Below are positions 7,699 to 16,548 of a stretch of DNA of 64,000 nt, in pieces. A program made the translations under genes and the position numbers. How positions within the stretch are numbered: the stretch's first letter is position 1; each line of letters begins with the position of its first letter. Source of the stretch: Candidatus Poribacteria bacterium (lineage in GTDB: Bacteria; Poribacteria; WGA-4E; WGA-3G); assembly GCA_028821605.1 (NCBI GenBank), contig JAPPFM010000009.1:97911-161910 (forward strand). The letters run 5' to 3'. Below the pieces are notes generated by a model. It was not told the origin of the DNA and searched no databases. It was given only the letters and a program-made list of their open reading frames with translations.

Positions 7699-8859
7699 TC
7701 ACATTGAAACCCAGGTCGAACCGTTCTCACAAGATTCAACGGCTTTGTAAATGAACTGCATACCCCTCAATCCATCATAGACTGTCGGAAAATCATACGC
7801 CTCGGTTTCCATTGGGTCGCCGTCAATGTGCTGTCGAATGGCTTCAACAACACCCACATAAATCGTCGCGAATGCCTCTAAATACCCTTCGGGGTGTCCA
7901 GTCGGGATACGCGCGCCTGCCGCCGCTGCATCGGAGAGATAGCCCTGACCGCGGGTAAGCGTCTGCCTCGGTTCACCGTAGCGATAAAGTTCAAGATAGT
8001 TCGGATTCTCCTGTGCCCATTTCACCGCGCCCTGTTCGGCATAGACGCGAAGCGTAAGCCCGTTTTCTTCTCCGGTGGCGACTTGACTTATGCTGAGAAC
8101 GCCCTTTCCACCTCCCTTGAAACGGAGCAAGGCGTTGACATCCTCATCCAGTACCCTGTCCGGAAGGAATGTGCTTTTGTCAGCACAGAGTTCAGTAATC
8201 GGATCGCCGGTGACGTATTCGAGTAAGTTAACGCAGTGCGTGCCAACATCGCCCATTGTGCCGCCGATACCTGACTGTGACGGATCCACACGCCATTCCG
8301 CTTGCTTCTGACCGAGTTTCTCGTGCGGTACCATCAGGAAATCCTGAAGATATTCAACGATAACCTTACGGATTTGTCCCATTGAACCTTCCGCGAATAG
8401 GTCACGCGCATGCCGCACGAGTGGATGCCCCGTATAGTTGTGTGTCAACGCAAAGACAAGCCCTGAATCTTCGACGAGTTGGACAAGAGCCTCTGCCTCA
8501 TCAAGGCTGTAAGTCATCGGCTTATCGCAGACAACGTGGAAACCTGCATCCAAAAAGGTCTTCGCGATGTCAAAGTGGGAGATGTTCGGCGTGACAATGC
8601 TCACAAAGTCAATACGTTCATCTTCGGGGAGTGCAGCCTCGGCTGCCGCCATCTCCGCGTAACTATCGTAACAACGGTTTGTGTCGAGATACAGTTCTTC
8701 ACCGGTGATTCGTGTGTTTTCCGGATCGCGTGAGAAGCATCCGGCGACGACTTCGATTTGCTGATCAAGCGTGGCAGCAATACGGTGAACACCACCAATA
8801 AAGGCACCCTGTCCGCCGCCTACCATACCCATTCGTAATTTACGTTTCCAAGATTCCAT
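7699..8859 (-). CDS. Gfo/Idh/MocA family oxidoreductase
   Basis: A 386-residue NAD(P)-dependent oxidoreductase. The Rossmann glycine motif is GMVGGGQGAFIG near the N-terminus, CDKPMTY is the family EKP-type motif with catalytic lysine, and GTMGDVGTHCVNLLEY gives the conserved Asp and His in the second domain. It is flanked on both sides by heptamer-repeat elements. Neighbours are the atypical paralogue at 6559 and the TIM-barrel enzyme at 8984, a pairing typical of inositol or rare-sugar catabolism; the specific pathway is inference. Confidence 0.9.
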   Translation of the reverse strand: MESWKRKLRMGMVGGGQGAFIGGVHRIAATLDQQIEVVAGCFSRDPENTRITGEELYLDTNRCYDSYAEMAAAEAALPEDERIDFVSIVTPNISHFDIAKTFLDAGFHVVCDKPMTYSLDEAEALVQLVEDSGLVFALTHNYTGHPLVRHARDLFAEGSMGQIRKVIVEYLQDFLMVPHEKLGQKQAEWRVDPSQSGIGGTMGDVGTHCVNLLEYVTGDPITELCADKSTFLPDRVLDEDVNALLRFKGGGKGVLSISQVATGEENGLTLRVYAEQGAVKWAQENPNYLELYRYGEPRQTLTRGQGYLSDAAAAGARIPTGHPEGYLEAFATIYVGVVEAIRQHIDGDPMETEAYDFPTVYDGLRGMQFIYKAVESCENGSTWVSM

Positions 8860-8877
8860 AGTGATTCACTCCGATTT

Positions 8878-8983
8878 AGTTATCAGTTATCAGTTTGCCT
8901 CGCAGTGAGAGTATTCAGTTAAGATACCTTCTGATGCGTATCAGTCCTCTCTTTAACCGAAAACCGAGAACCGACAATTATCT
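8878..8983. repeat. Paired heptamer-array element
   Basis: Left arm GTTATCAGTTATCAGTTT, core with CAGTTAAGATACCTTCTGATG, right arm AACCGAAAACCGAGAACCG. The structure matches 7610-7694, so two copies flank the gene at 7699-8859. Confidence 0.6.
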
Positions 8984-10033
8984 TCAATTCAATCCAAGAA
9001 TGTCTCGATTCCGCTCCACATCCGTTTCACCGCCTGCGAAGTCATCAAAGGCAACATCGGTTGTTTCGATGATATGTTTAGCGATAAACGGTGCACCTTC
9101 TGCTGCGCCCTGCTCTGGGCTTTTAACACAACATTCCCATTCCAGCACTGCCCAACTGTCGTAGCCTGCCTCGGTCAACAGTGTAAACACCTGTGTGAAA
9201 TCCACCTGTCCATCACCGAGCGAACGGAATCTCGCTGCACGACCAGCCCATGACTGATAACCGCCATAGACCCCAACCCGACCTGTCGGACGGAACTCGG
9301 CATCCTTAACATGAAATCCCTTGATGCGTTCCGCGTAAAGTCGGATGAAGTCGATATAGTCGAGTTGCTGAAGGAGAAAATGGCTCGGATCGTAGTTGAG
9401 ACAAGCAGCGGGATGGTCGTCCGTGTAATCCAGGAACATCTCATACGTTGCACCATCGTAAATGTCCGAACCCGGGTGGAGTTCGTAGGCGAAGACCTGA
9501 CCGTTCTCGTGTGCCAGATCCAGAAGTGGTCGCCACCGTGCAGCGAGTTCTTTGAACGCCTCTTCAATGATTCCATCGGGACGTTGGGGCCACGGATAGA
9601 CGGTGTGCCACGCAAAACCACCTGAAAGCACAGGAATGACATCCAGTCCCATGTTAACCGAGGCGTGGACACATTTGGTCAATTCGCCCGCTGCCCATGC
9701 CGTCCTTTCGTCACCGCGCAAACCGGGCGGATGGAATGCCTCAAACATGACTTCATAAGCGGGATGCACAGCCAGGACCTGACCAGCGAGGTAACCTGCT
9801 ACTTCCGTGGCTTCAAGCCCCATTTCGTTGAGTGTTCCTTTGAATTCATCGCAATAGGTTTTCGACTCGGCAGCTTTCCCGATGTCAATGACACGGTCGT
9901 CCCAATTGGGGATTTGGACACCTTTGTACCCCAAGCTTGCAACCCATTTCCCAATATTTTCCATAGTATCGTATGGTGCCTCGTCCCGCATGAATTGGGC
10001 GAGAAAGATAGCTGGACCTTTGATTCTCGGCAT
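8984..10033 (-). CDS. TIM-barrel sugar phosphate isomerase/epimerase family protein
   Basis: A 349-residue protein of the xylose-isomerase-like TIM-barrel family (AP endonuclease 2 superfamily). Likely metal ligands are the glutamate of FAYELHPG, the aspartate and histidine of LNYDPSHF, the histidine of GFHVKDAEF and the glutamate of VLEWECC. Such enzymes isomerise or epimerise sugars, or dehydrate inosose. It heads the minus-strand group with two Gfo/Idh/MocA genes, so it probably works on their substrate or product. GGAG lies 6-8 bases before the ATG. Confidence 0.88.
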   Translation of the reverse strand: MPRIKGPAIFLAQFMRDEAPYDTMENIGKWVASLGYKGVQIPNWDDRVIDIGKAAESKTYCDEFKGTLNEMGLEATEVAGYLAGQVLAVHPAYEVMFEAFHPPGLRGDERTAWAAGELTKCVHASVNMGLDVIPVLSGGFAWHTVYPWPQRPDGIIEEAFKELAARWRPLLDLAHENGQVFAYELHPGSDIYDGATYEMFLDYTDDHPAACLNYDPSHFLLQQLDYIDFIRLYAERIKGFHVKDAEFRPTGRVGVYGGYQSWAGRAARFRSLGDGQVDFTQVFTLLTEAGYDSWAVLEWECCVKSPEQGAAEGAPFIAKHIIETTDVAFDDFAGGETDVERNRDILGLN

Positions 10034-10226
10034 TGTTCCTCCACTCTTTTCTTTCTGTAAGTTCCAAGAATATAAGAGATCTGAGTGTTATTACTAAGTG
10101 CTTCACTCTGTTTCAAATCGGCGAAAAATAAATTACCAAATGTTCACGAACTTTGGGTATAATATATAAGAGTACCTGTGAAATGTCAAGAGTTTTGGAG
10201 ACTACAAGTTTAGTGAGAGGAAAAAA

Positions 10227-11072
10227 GTGGAGCAACCTATCTATGGATTAACTGTTCGCAAGGTAACGAAACATTTTCACCGAACCAAGCGGACAAATGA
10301 TAAACTGCGTTTTCATCAGAAGATTCAGCACGTGTTCAAGCGAGAGAAAGAGGTCATCCGGGCAGTTGATGACATCTCCTTAGAGGTTAACATCGGGGAA
10401 ATCTATGGTATTCTCGGTGCAAATGGCTCAGGGAAGTCAACCTTGATTCGTCTTATTTCAACGCTACTTACCCCCGATGCTGGGAGTATTCACGTCTTTG
10501 GAGACGATGTTGTAACGGAGAGTCTAAAGGTGAGACAGATAATGAACCGTGTGTCTGTCGAAGCCTCGTTCTTTAAACGCCTCTCTTCAGCAGAAAATCT
10601 GATTTATGCCGCCCGCCTCTACGGTATTCCGGCTGTTGAAGCCGAGCGAAAATCAAAGCAGATTTTGGAAAGACTCGGTTTTGACCCAGATCGGATGAAC
10701 GAAGAGATGGAGCACCTATCACGTGGGATGCAACAGAAAGTCGCAATCGCTCGCGCACTACTCACCACCCCTATGCTTCTTCTGCTTGATGAGCCGACAA
10801 CAGGACTCGATCCCAAATCCAAGCGCGATGTGCAAGCCTTTATTGAGGAGATCCGCCAAGAACGGAATGCTGTCATCGTCCTAACGACACACGATATGGC
10901 GGAGGCTGAAAGATTGTGTGATAAAATCGCAATTATTGACAAGGGACGATTTATCGCTGAGGGGACCGTTGAAGAACTCATTGCTAACACGCCATCAGAG
11001 AATGGGGACCTCGGAACATTGGAGGACGTTTTTATTGCCCTCACTGGAAAACAGATCGAGGAGGAAGAGTAG
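10227..11072 (+). CDS. ABC transporter ATP-binding protein
   Basis: A 281-residue ATPase starting at GTG (10227) behind GAGAGGAAAA. Walker A is GANGSGKST, the signature is LSRGMQQKV, Walker B is LLLLDEPTTG, and the H-loop is LTTHD. The N-terminus carries a 45-residue extension before the core. The type is that of DrrA/NatA-like exporters. The ABC-2 permease begins 23 bases downstream, so the two form a transporter. The -10-like TATAAT at 10158-10163 may drive them, but no good -35 hexamer was found. Confidence 0.93.
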   Translation: MEQPIYGLTVRKVTKHFHRTKRTNDKLRFHQKIQHVFKREKEVIRAVDDISLEVNIGEIYGILGANGSGKSTLIRLISTLLTPDAGSIHVFGDDVVTESLKVRQIMNRVSVEASFFKRLSSAENLIYAARLYGIPAVEAERKSKQILERLGFDPDRMNEEMEHLSRGMQQKVAIARALLTTPMLLLLDEPTTGLDPKSKRDVQAFIEEIRQERNAVIVLTTHDMAEAERLCDKIAIIDKGRFIAEGTVEELIANTPSENGDLGTLEDVFIALTGKQIEEEE

Positions 11073-11095
11073 TTTCCCACAAGCTACACCCAAAA

Positions 11096-11902
11096 ATGCT
11101 GAATCTTATACGTGAAACCGTTGTCTCTTACGCCTTTATTGAACGCAACTTTAATCTACTGAAGCGGTATCTGAGTTGGGAAATTCTCTTTTTCAGTTAC
11201 TCCATCGTCAATGCGCTGACGATTGGCTTGATTATGGTCGGGCGTGGTACCAGTAAAGATGTGCTCTACCTCGTCATTGGTGCGTTGATCTGGGGATTTC
11301 TCTCCATTATGATGCGTGAGGTCAGCGACGCTATTACGTGGGAGAGATGGGAAGGCACGATCGAATATACCTTTATGGCACCCATCTATCGTATTACCCA
11401 TCTTGTTGGGTCTTGCTTCTTTGCAATCCTATATGGACTCTTACGAACCGGTTTAGTTTTGGCGATAATGCCTTTCTTTTTCGGTGAACACATTGACTTA
11501 GGAAATGCAAATTGGCTAACGATGGTGGTCACTGTTGGGATCTCAAGTCTCTCTTTCATTGGGATTGGTTTGATGGCGGCGATCTTCCCGTTACTTTCAC
11601 CGGAAAAGGGACAAGCTGCAACAGGTATCATTCAATCAATGCTCCTCTTAGTCTCCGGTATCTATTATGAAATTGAGGTATTACCGGAATGGATCCAACC
11701 GATTTCCAAAATTTCGCCTGCCACCTATACGCTTAGATCCATTCGTGCAGCGATACTGGATAATGCTTCGATTGCAAGCCAACTGGGAAACCTATTTCTA
11801 TTACTCATCATTGGTGTTCTACTCATTCCACTCGGATTTTGGATTTTCCATTTGGGTGAAAAATATGCCAAACGCGTCGGTAGACTAAAGAGAAGTGGAT
11901 AG
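11096..11902 (+). CDS. ABC-2 type transporter permease
   Basis: A 268-residue integral membrane protein with about six hydrophobic segments, for example ILFFSYSIVNALTIGLIMVG and LLLLIIGVLLIPLGFWIF. The central stretch PLLSPEKGQAATGIIQSMLLLVSGIYYEIEVLPEW fits the ABC2_membrane family, whose conserved loop lies before the last helix. It is the permease partner of the ATPase directly upstream and probably exports a lipid, polysaccharide or drug-like substrate; the substrate is unknown. Confidence 0.9.
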   Translation: MLNLIRETVVSYAFIERNFNLLKRYLSWEILFFSYSIVNALTIGLIMVGRGTSKDVLYLVIGALIWGFLSIMMREVSDAITWERWEGTIEYTFMAPIYRITHLVGSCFFAILYGLLRTGLVLAIMPFFFGEHIDLGNANWLTMVVTVGISSLSFIGIGLMAAIFPLLSPEKGQAATGIIQSMLLLVSGIYYEIEVLPEWIQPISKISPATYTLRSIRAAILDNASIASQLGNLFLLLIIGVLLIPLGFWIFHLGEKYAKRVGRLKRSG

Positions 11903-12242
11903 GCTGTTATACCTATCTTGTATTTAAATTTGATGGGTGCGATTTCAAACCATACCATAACTGTCAATTTTAGAAAAATGAACCGTCTCGAGCCCAGGCC
12001 CGGTAGGTTCGGTTTGCAACCGAACCGGATTTACGCGGAAACCTTGAAGACTTCAAAACCTTCTTGAATCCCGTAGGGATGGTATCTGTATAGAAAAACG
12101 CAACCTCACAGACCCAAGCCCCGTAGGGGCGGCATTTGTAGGGACGTTCCTATAAAATACAGCGAAACATCCCTAAATTGACACCTATAAGTGCAATTTC
12201 AAACAATACCAGTAACCATAACTATTTAACATGGAGGAGTCA
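11903..12242. other. Repeat-rich intergenic region before the tricorn gene
   Basis: No gene is seen. The region holds two dispersed repeats: a perfect 9-bp palindrome, GGTTCGGTT (12006-12014) / AACCGAACC (12018-12026), whose relative is at 28332-28353, and a 123-base element at 12068-12190 whose inverted copy is at 43141-43263. Confidence 0.6.
12068..12190 (+). repeat. Dispersed CCCGTAGGG element, copy 1
   Basis: Two boxes, CCCGTAGGGATGG and CCCCGTAGGGGCGGCATTTG, are followed by TAAAATAC and CCTAAATTGACACCT. The same order appears on the opposite strand at 43141-43263. Both copies lie upstream of a gene start. Confidence 0.7.
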
Positions 12243-15200
12243 ATGTCAGGATATTATAGATTTCCGACAGTTTGTCGGGATACTATTGTTTTTGTATGTG
12301 AAGATGATTTATGGACGGTTCCCGTCGAAGGTGGGATCGCAAGACGACTCACGTCGAATCTCGGCGCGACAAGTTCGCCACGCTTATCACCGGATGGTGA
12401 ACGACTTGCGTTCACGGGACGTGAAGAGGGACCGTCAGAGGTTTATGTGATGTCTGCGCTCGGCGGTGAGGCGAAGCGACTCACTTATCAAGGGGGCAAT
12501 GCTGCTATCGTCGATTGGGATGCCGATGGTAAGACGATTCTCTATTCGAGCAATGCTGGACTGGCTTTTGATCCGTGGATATGGAAAATCTGTGCAGACG
12601 GGGGTGAACCGCAACGTCTGTCTTACGGTCCAGCGAATCATATTGATTTCAGTGATGCTGGTGGGGTTGTCCTCGGCAGATTAACGCGAGAACCCGCACG
12701 CTGGAAACGCTACCGCGGCGGCACAGCAGGACAACTCTGGGTAGACATTGAAGGGGACGGACAGTTCCAGCCACTTACGCCTGTGGATAGTAATTTCACG
12801 ACACCGATGTGGATCGGTGAACGTATCTATTTTATTTCGGACCATGAGGGTGTTGGTAATATCTACTCCTGTCTTCCTACCGGTGAAGACATTCAACGCC
12901 ACACGCATCAGGATACCTACTACTGCCGTTCTGCACAAACAGATGGCACACGGATTGTCTATCATACGGGGGCTGACCTGTTTGTTTATGAAATCGAAAA
13001 CGACACTGAAACCCGTGTTGATGTCCAATTCCACAGTCCACGTATCCAGCGACAGCGGAAATTCGTCACTGCATCGCGCTACCTACAAGATTATGCCCCG
13101 ACCCCGGACGGTCACGCCTTGGCACTGACGGTTCGAGGGAAACCCTTCACGATGGCGAATTGGGAGGGAGCGGTTCTCCAGCACGGCGAGCATAGTGGAA
13201 CCCGTTACCGCTTCACACAGTGGCTCAACGACGGCAAGCGTCTCGTTACCCTCTCTGATGCTAAAGGTGAAGAAGCACTCGAAATCCACACCCGTGATGT
13301 AGGGGCTGGGTTACCCAGCCCCTACACTCGCCTTGACGCGCTTGACATCGGACATGTTCGACGGCTTACGGTTGCTCCCCAAACTGAAGATGACGAGAAG
13401 GATCAGTTACTTCTTATCAATAACCGTCTTGAACTTTTGCATATCAATTTAGAGACACAAGAGATTCGGGTACTCGACAAAGGTCATTATCGCAATATTC
13501 AAGATGTCGCATGGTCGCCTGATGGTAAATGGTGCGCGTATAGTTTTGCAGCGACAGAAACCACCCGTTCAATCAAACTCTGCAGGATTGAAACAGGCGA
13601 GACATGGTTCGTCACGGATCCAGAATTCAACGATTTCGGTCCCGCATGGGATCCAGAGGGCAAGTATCTCTATTTTCTCTCTTACCGTGAGTTCAATCCG
13701 GTCTACGATGCACTCCACTTCGATCTGGGGTTTCCTACGGCAATGCGTCCATTGCTGGTAACCTTGCAAAAGACGTTGGGCAATCCATTCGTGCCGGAGC
13801 CTCGTCCGCTTGAAGAGGAGAAGGAGGATAAGGACAAAGAGGATGAGGAGCAGGACGAAAAAGACAAGGCATCTGACGAGAAATCTGAGAAGAAGAAAGA
13901 TAAACGTGAACCGATTACCATAGATTTGGAAGGTATCACACAGCGCGTCGTCGCGTTTCCGTATCCGCATGGACGTTATGGGCAGATCGCTGGTATTGAA
14001 GGCAAAGCGATTTTTACGTCGTTTCCGGTCCAAGAAACACCATCGGATGATGATAGTAGTCCGAGAGGTGTACTCCATGCCTACGACTTCAAGGATCAGA
14101 AAAAGGAGACGCTTGTCTCCGGTATTAGTGACTTTCAACTTTCGCGCGATGCGAAGACACTTGTTTATTCTACAGGCGGTCGGTTGCGCGTTCTCAAGGC
14201 TGGCAAAAAGGCTGAGGGAGAATCCAAATCCGAGAGCAGGGGTGGTCCGAGTCGGCAGACCGGTTGGATTGACCTGAATCGTATCAAAGCCTCCGTCGTT
14301 CCGACTGCTGAGTGGCATCAGATGTATCGAGAAGCGTGGCGGCTTCAGCGGGATTATTTCTGGACAGAGGATATGTCGGATGTCGATTGGGAGCATGTGT
14401 ACCAACGCTATCTGCCGCTCCTTGAACGGATCGCGACACGCGGTGAATTTTCGGACTTGATGTGGGAGATGCAGGGAGAACTCGGCACCTCGCATGCGTA
14501 TGAAATGGGTGGCGATTATCGGAGTTCACCGAATTACGCGCAGGGGTTTCTCGGTGCTGATTTTATCTACGATGCGGAGCGTAAGGGTTATCGTATCACG
14601 CACATCCCACGCGGCGATGGCTGGGAGGTAGCGAAGGATTCACCGCTCAACGCGCCGGGAATTAATATCCGAGAAGGGGATGTATTGCTGGCTATCGCCG
14701 GGCAGCGTGTCAGTGAAAATGTTTCGCCGGGTGAACTGCTCGTGAGCCTTGCGAATCAAGAGGTCCAAGCGACATTCCGAAGTGCGGACGATGACGAGGA
14801 ACGCGTCGTCACGCTCAAGGTATTGGGCGGTGAAAGCGAACTTCGGTATCGCGAATGGGTGTCCAAAAATCGGCGGTACGTCCATGAGAAAACGGATGGT
14901 AAAGTCGGATATGTTCATATTCCTGACATGGGACGGCGTGGGTATGCAGAATTTCACCGCGGTTTTCTCACAGAAGTGAGTTATCCCGGACTATTGGTTG
15001 ACGTACGTTACAACGGCGGTGGTCATGTCTCGCAACTGCTTTTAGAGAAGTTATCTCGCCGTCGCATTGGGTATGACGTGCCACGATGGGGGACACCGCA
15101 CCCATATCCAGATGCCTCGGTCTTGGGTCCGATGGTCGCTGTCACGAATGAGAACGCGGGTTCCGATGGTGATATTTTCTCACACTGTTTCAAGTTGATG

Positions 15201-15521
15201 GAGTTGGGTTTGCTTATCGGGAAGCGGACGTGGGGTGGCGTTATCGGTATCTCACCGCATCAAATGTTCGTGGATAGAGGCGGAACGACGCAACCGGAGT
15301 ATTCCTTCTGGTTTGTTGATGTCGGCTGGAACGTTGAGAACTACGGCACGGATCCGGATATTGAGGTGGATTATCGTCCACAAGACTACACCACCGAGAA
15401 CGATCCGCAGCTCGACCGCGCAATTGAAGAACTCCTCCGACAGATGGAGGAGAACCCACCGCAACTCCCCGATTTCGGTGAGCGTCCGCGTTTAACCTTG
15501 CCCACGTTGCCGAAAGCGTGA
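12243..15521 (+). CDS. Tricorn protease homologue (S41 family)
   Basis: About 1092 residues with the full tricorn architecture: N-terminal WD40/beta-propeller repeats (RRLTSN, SPRLSPDGERLAF), a second propeller, a PDZ-like segment (INIREGDVLLAIAGQ) and a C-terminal S41 serine protease core. The catalytic tetrad expected from the archaeal enzyme is present as Ser750-His751 (GTSHAYE), Ser974-Asp975 (AGSDGD) and Glu1019 (QPEYSFW). It degrades peptides, probably in the cytoplasm since no signal peptide is seen. A highly charged Lys/Glu/Asp linker lies near residue 525-555. An ATG at 12231 is possible, but its own codons form the GGAGGAG site that serves the ATG at 12243. A palindromic repeat lies inside the gene at 13298. 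Confidence 0.92.
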   Translation: MSGYYRFPTVCRDTIVFVCEDDLWTVPVEGGIARRLTSNLGATSSPRLSPDGERLAFTGREEGPSEVYVMSALGGEAKRLTYQGGNAAIVDWDADGKTILYSSNAGLAFDPWIWKICADGGEPQRLSYGPANHIDFSDAGGVVLGRLTREPARWKRYRGGTAGQLWVDIEGDGQFQPLTPVDSNFTTPMWIGERIYFISDHEGVGNIYSCLPTGEDIQRHTHQDTYYCRSAQTDGTRIVYHTGADLFVYEIENDTETRVDVQFHSPRIQRQRKFVTASRYLQDYAPTPDGHALALTVRGKPFTMANWEGAVLQHGEHSGTRYRFTQWLNDGKRLVTLSDAKGEEALEIHTRDVGAGLPSPYTRLDALDIGHVRRLTVAPQTEDDEKDQLLLINNRLELLHINLETQEIRVLDKGHYRNIQDVAWSPDGKWCAYSFAATETTRSIKLCRIETGETWFVTDPEFNDFGPAWDPEGKYLYFLSYREFNPVYDALHFDLGFPTAMRPLLVTLQKTLGNPFVPEPRPLEEEKEDKDKEDEEQDEKDKASDEKSEKKKDKREPITIDLEGITQRVVAFPYPHGRYGQIAGIEGKAIFTSFPVQETPSDDDSSPRGVLHAYDFKDQKKETLVSGISDFQLSRDAKTLVYSTGGRLRVLKAGKKAEGESKSESRGGPSRQTGWIDLNRIKASVVPTAEWHQMYREAWRLQRDYFWTEDMSDVDWEHVYQRYLPLLERIATRGEFSDLMWEMQGELGTSHAYEMGGDYRSSPNYAQGFLGADFIYDAERKGYRITHIPRGDGWEVAKDSPLNAPGINIREGDVLLAIAGQRVSENVSPGELLVSLANQEVQATFRSADDDEERVVTLKVLGGESELRYREWVSKNRRYVHEKTDGKVGYVHIPDMGRRGYAEFHRGFLTEVSYPGLLVDVRYNGGGHVSQLLLEKLSRRRIGYDVPRWGTPHPYPDASVLGPMVAVTNENAGSDGDIFSHCFKLMELGLLIGKRTWGGVIGISPHQMFVDRGGTTQPEYSFWFVDVGWNVENYGTDPDIEVDYRPQDYTTENDPQLDRAIEELLRQMEENPPQLPDFGERPRLTLPTLPKA
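13298..13326. repeat. Palindrome embedded in the tricorn coding sequence
   Basis: TGTAGGGGCTGGGT (13298-13311) and ACCCAGCCCCTACA (13313-13326) form a perfect 14-bp inverted repeat with one central base. It adds about ten codons (VGAGLPSPYT) in frame between strands of the second propeller. Similar GTAGGGGC palindromes occur only between genes elsewhere in the window (for example 57156-57219). Confidence 0.85.
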
Positions 15522-15550
15522 TATGATATGCATAACTTCACGGTTGAAAG

Positions 15551-15577
15551 GGAATGTGTCTGTTGAAGGCACATTCC
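15551..15577 (+). terminator. Hairpin after the tricorn gene
   Basis: GGAATGTG and CACATTCC form an 8-bp stem with an 11-base loop about 30 bases after the tricorn stop, followed by TTAAAC rather than a clean T-run. It may be a weak terminator before the next gene. Confidence 0.4.
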
Positions 15578-15602
15578 TTAAACAATGAAAAGGATAACAC
15601 TT

Positions 15603-15932
15603 ATGATACCCGCTATAACGAAGTTAATCATAAAGATTGAGCAGCTTGAATGGGATTTGGCAGAGGTGAAAAAGGAGTTAATCAAACTTCAAGCACCTTT
15701 GATGAAGTCGCTCACACCTGAAGAATTCCAGGCCGCGCGTTTAGCACGGGTACAGGCACAGAATGAGAGACGGCACTCATCAATTGAAAAGGCACTCGGA
15801 AAACCCGATCCTGATGCTAAAACTCTTACGGCTGAGGAACTCCAGCAGCTTCAATTGGAAGAAGGGGTAAAGCCAGAGGCTAACATAGGTAGTCGTGCTA
15901 TTATCGAAGAGCGGGAGAGACGGAGCAAGTGA
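15603..15932 (+). CDS. Small coiled-coil hypothetical protein
   Basis: A protein of about 109 residues with no family recognised. The N-terminal half is amphipathic and likely coiled coil (KLIIKIEQLEWDLAEVKKELIKLQ); the rest is charged and rich in Glu, Gln and Arg. No signal peptide or membrane segment is seen. The start at 15603 is preferred over 15585 because AAGGA lies 7 bases upstream of it. It lies between the tricorn gene and a toxin-antitoxin-like remnant, so it could be an antitoxin-type or regulatory protein, but nothing proves this. Confidence 0.55.
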   Translation: MIPAITKLIIKIEQLEWDLAEVKKELIKLQAPLMKSLTPEEFQAARLARVQAQNERRHSSIEKALGKPDPDAKTLTAEELQQLQLEEGVKPEANIGSRAIIEERERRSK

Positions 15933-16007
15933 ACTTTTTCTGGTTAGATCTAAGTGCAATGGTCTGTCATGATGCGACTGGCGTACTTATGTAAACGATA
16001 ATCAACA

Positions 16008-16529
16008 ATGCGGCATACACATCCAAGAGAACTACAAATCTACCAGACACCAAACGGGCGAGAACCTTTTACCGAATGGTTTGAATCAATTCAGAATCAG
16101 GAGACGCGAGACACAATTCAAAAAATGGGAAAATTAAGAACATGGCGCGCCTATCTAACTGAACGGTTTGCTGCTGATCAAGAAACGGCAATTCGGTATC
16201 TCAAATTCTCACTTGAAGAATACCAAATTGACGGTGATACGCCTTTGCTGCTGCTTGCATTAAAAACCATTGTGGAATCGCAGGGCGGGATTTCCGGACT
16301 CGCTAAGAAGACCGGACTTACCCCAGAAGTCCTTTCCAACATTCTAACCAGCGACGAAGCACCGCGAGTTGACACACTCATCACTATCCTCAACGCACTC
16401 GGATGTCAGATCTCGATTGAACCCATAGCAGACACAGACCATCGTCTTAAACCCAAGCGCGAAGAAGGAACAGACGTAAACACGGCTGTGCAGAAAGGCG
16501 TAGAGCAAATAGGTGTGAACCGCCCCTAA
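16008..16529 (+). CDS. Fused HigB-like toxin fragment and HigA-like antitoxin
   Basis: This 173-residue frame joins two pieces. Residues 8-38 (LQIYQTPNGREPFTEWFESI, then NQETRDTI) look like the N-terminus of a RelE/HigB-type toxin of the Gp49 group. Residues 40-140 look like a complete antitoxin: LRTWRAYLTERFAADQETAIRYL, then a helix-turn-helix (GGISGLAKKTGLTPEVLSNIL) and PRVDTLITILNALGCQISIEP. The toxin catalytic C-terminus is absent. An internal ATG at 16125 (MGKLRTW) would start the antitoxin alone. The likely history is a deletion that removed most of the toxin and fused the remains in frame. Confidence 0.65.
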   Translation: MRHTHPRELQIYQTPNGREPFTEWFESIQNQETRDTIQKMGKLRTWRAYLTERFAADQETAIRYLKFSLEEYQIDGDTPLLLLALKTIVESQGGISGLAKKTGLTPEVLSNILTSDEAPRVDTLITILNALGCQISIEPIADTDHRLKPKREEGTDVNTAVQKGVEQIGVNRP

Positions 16530-16548
16530 CCACTTCGTCACAATAGCA

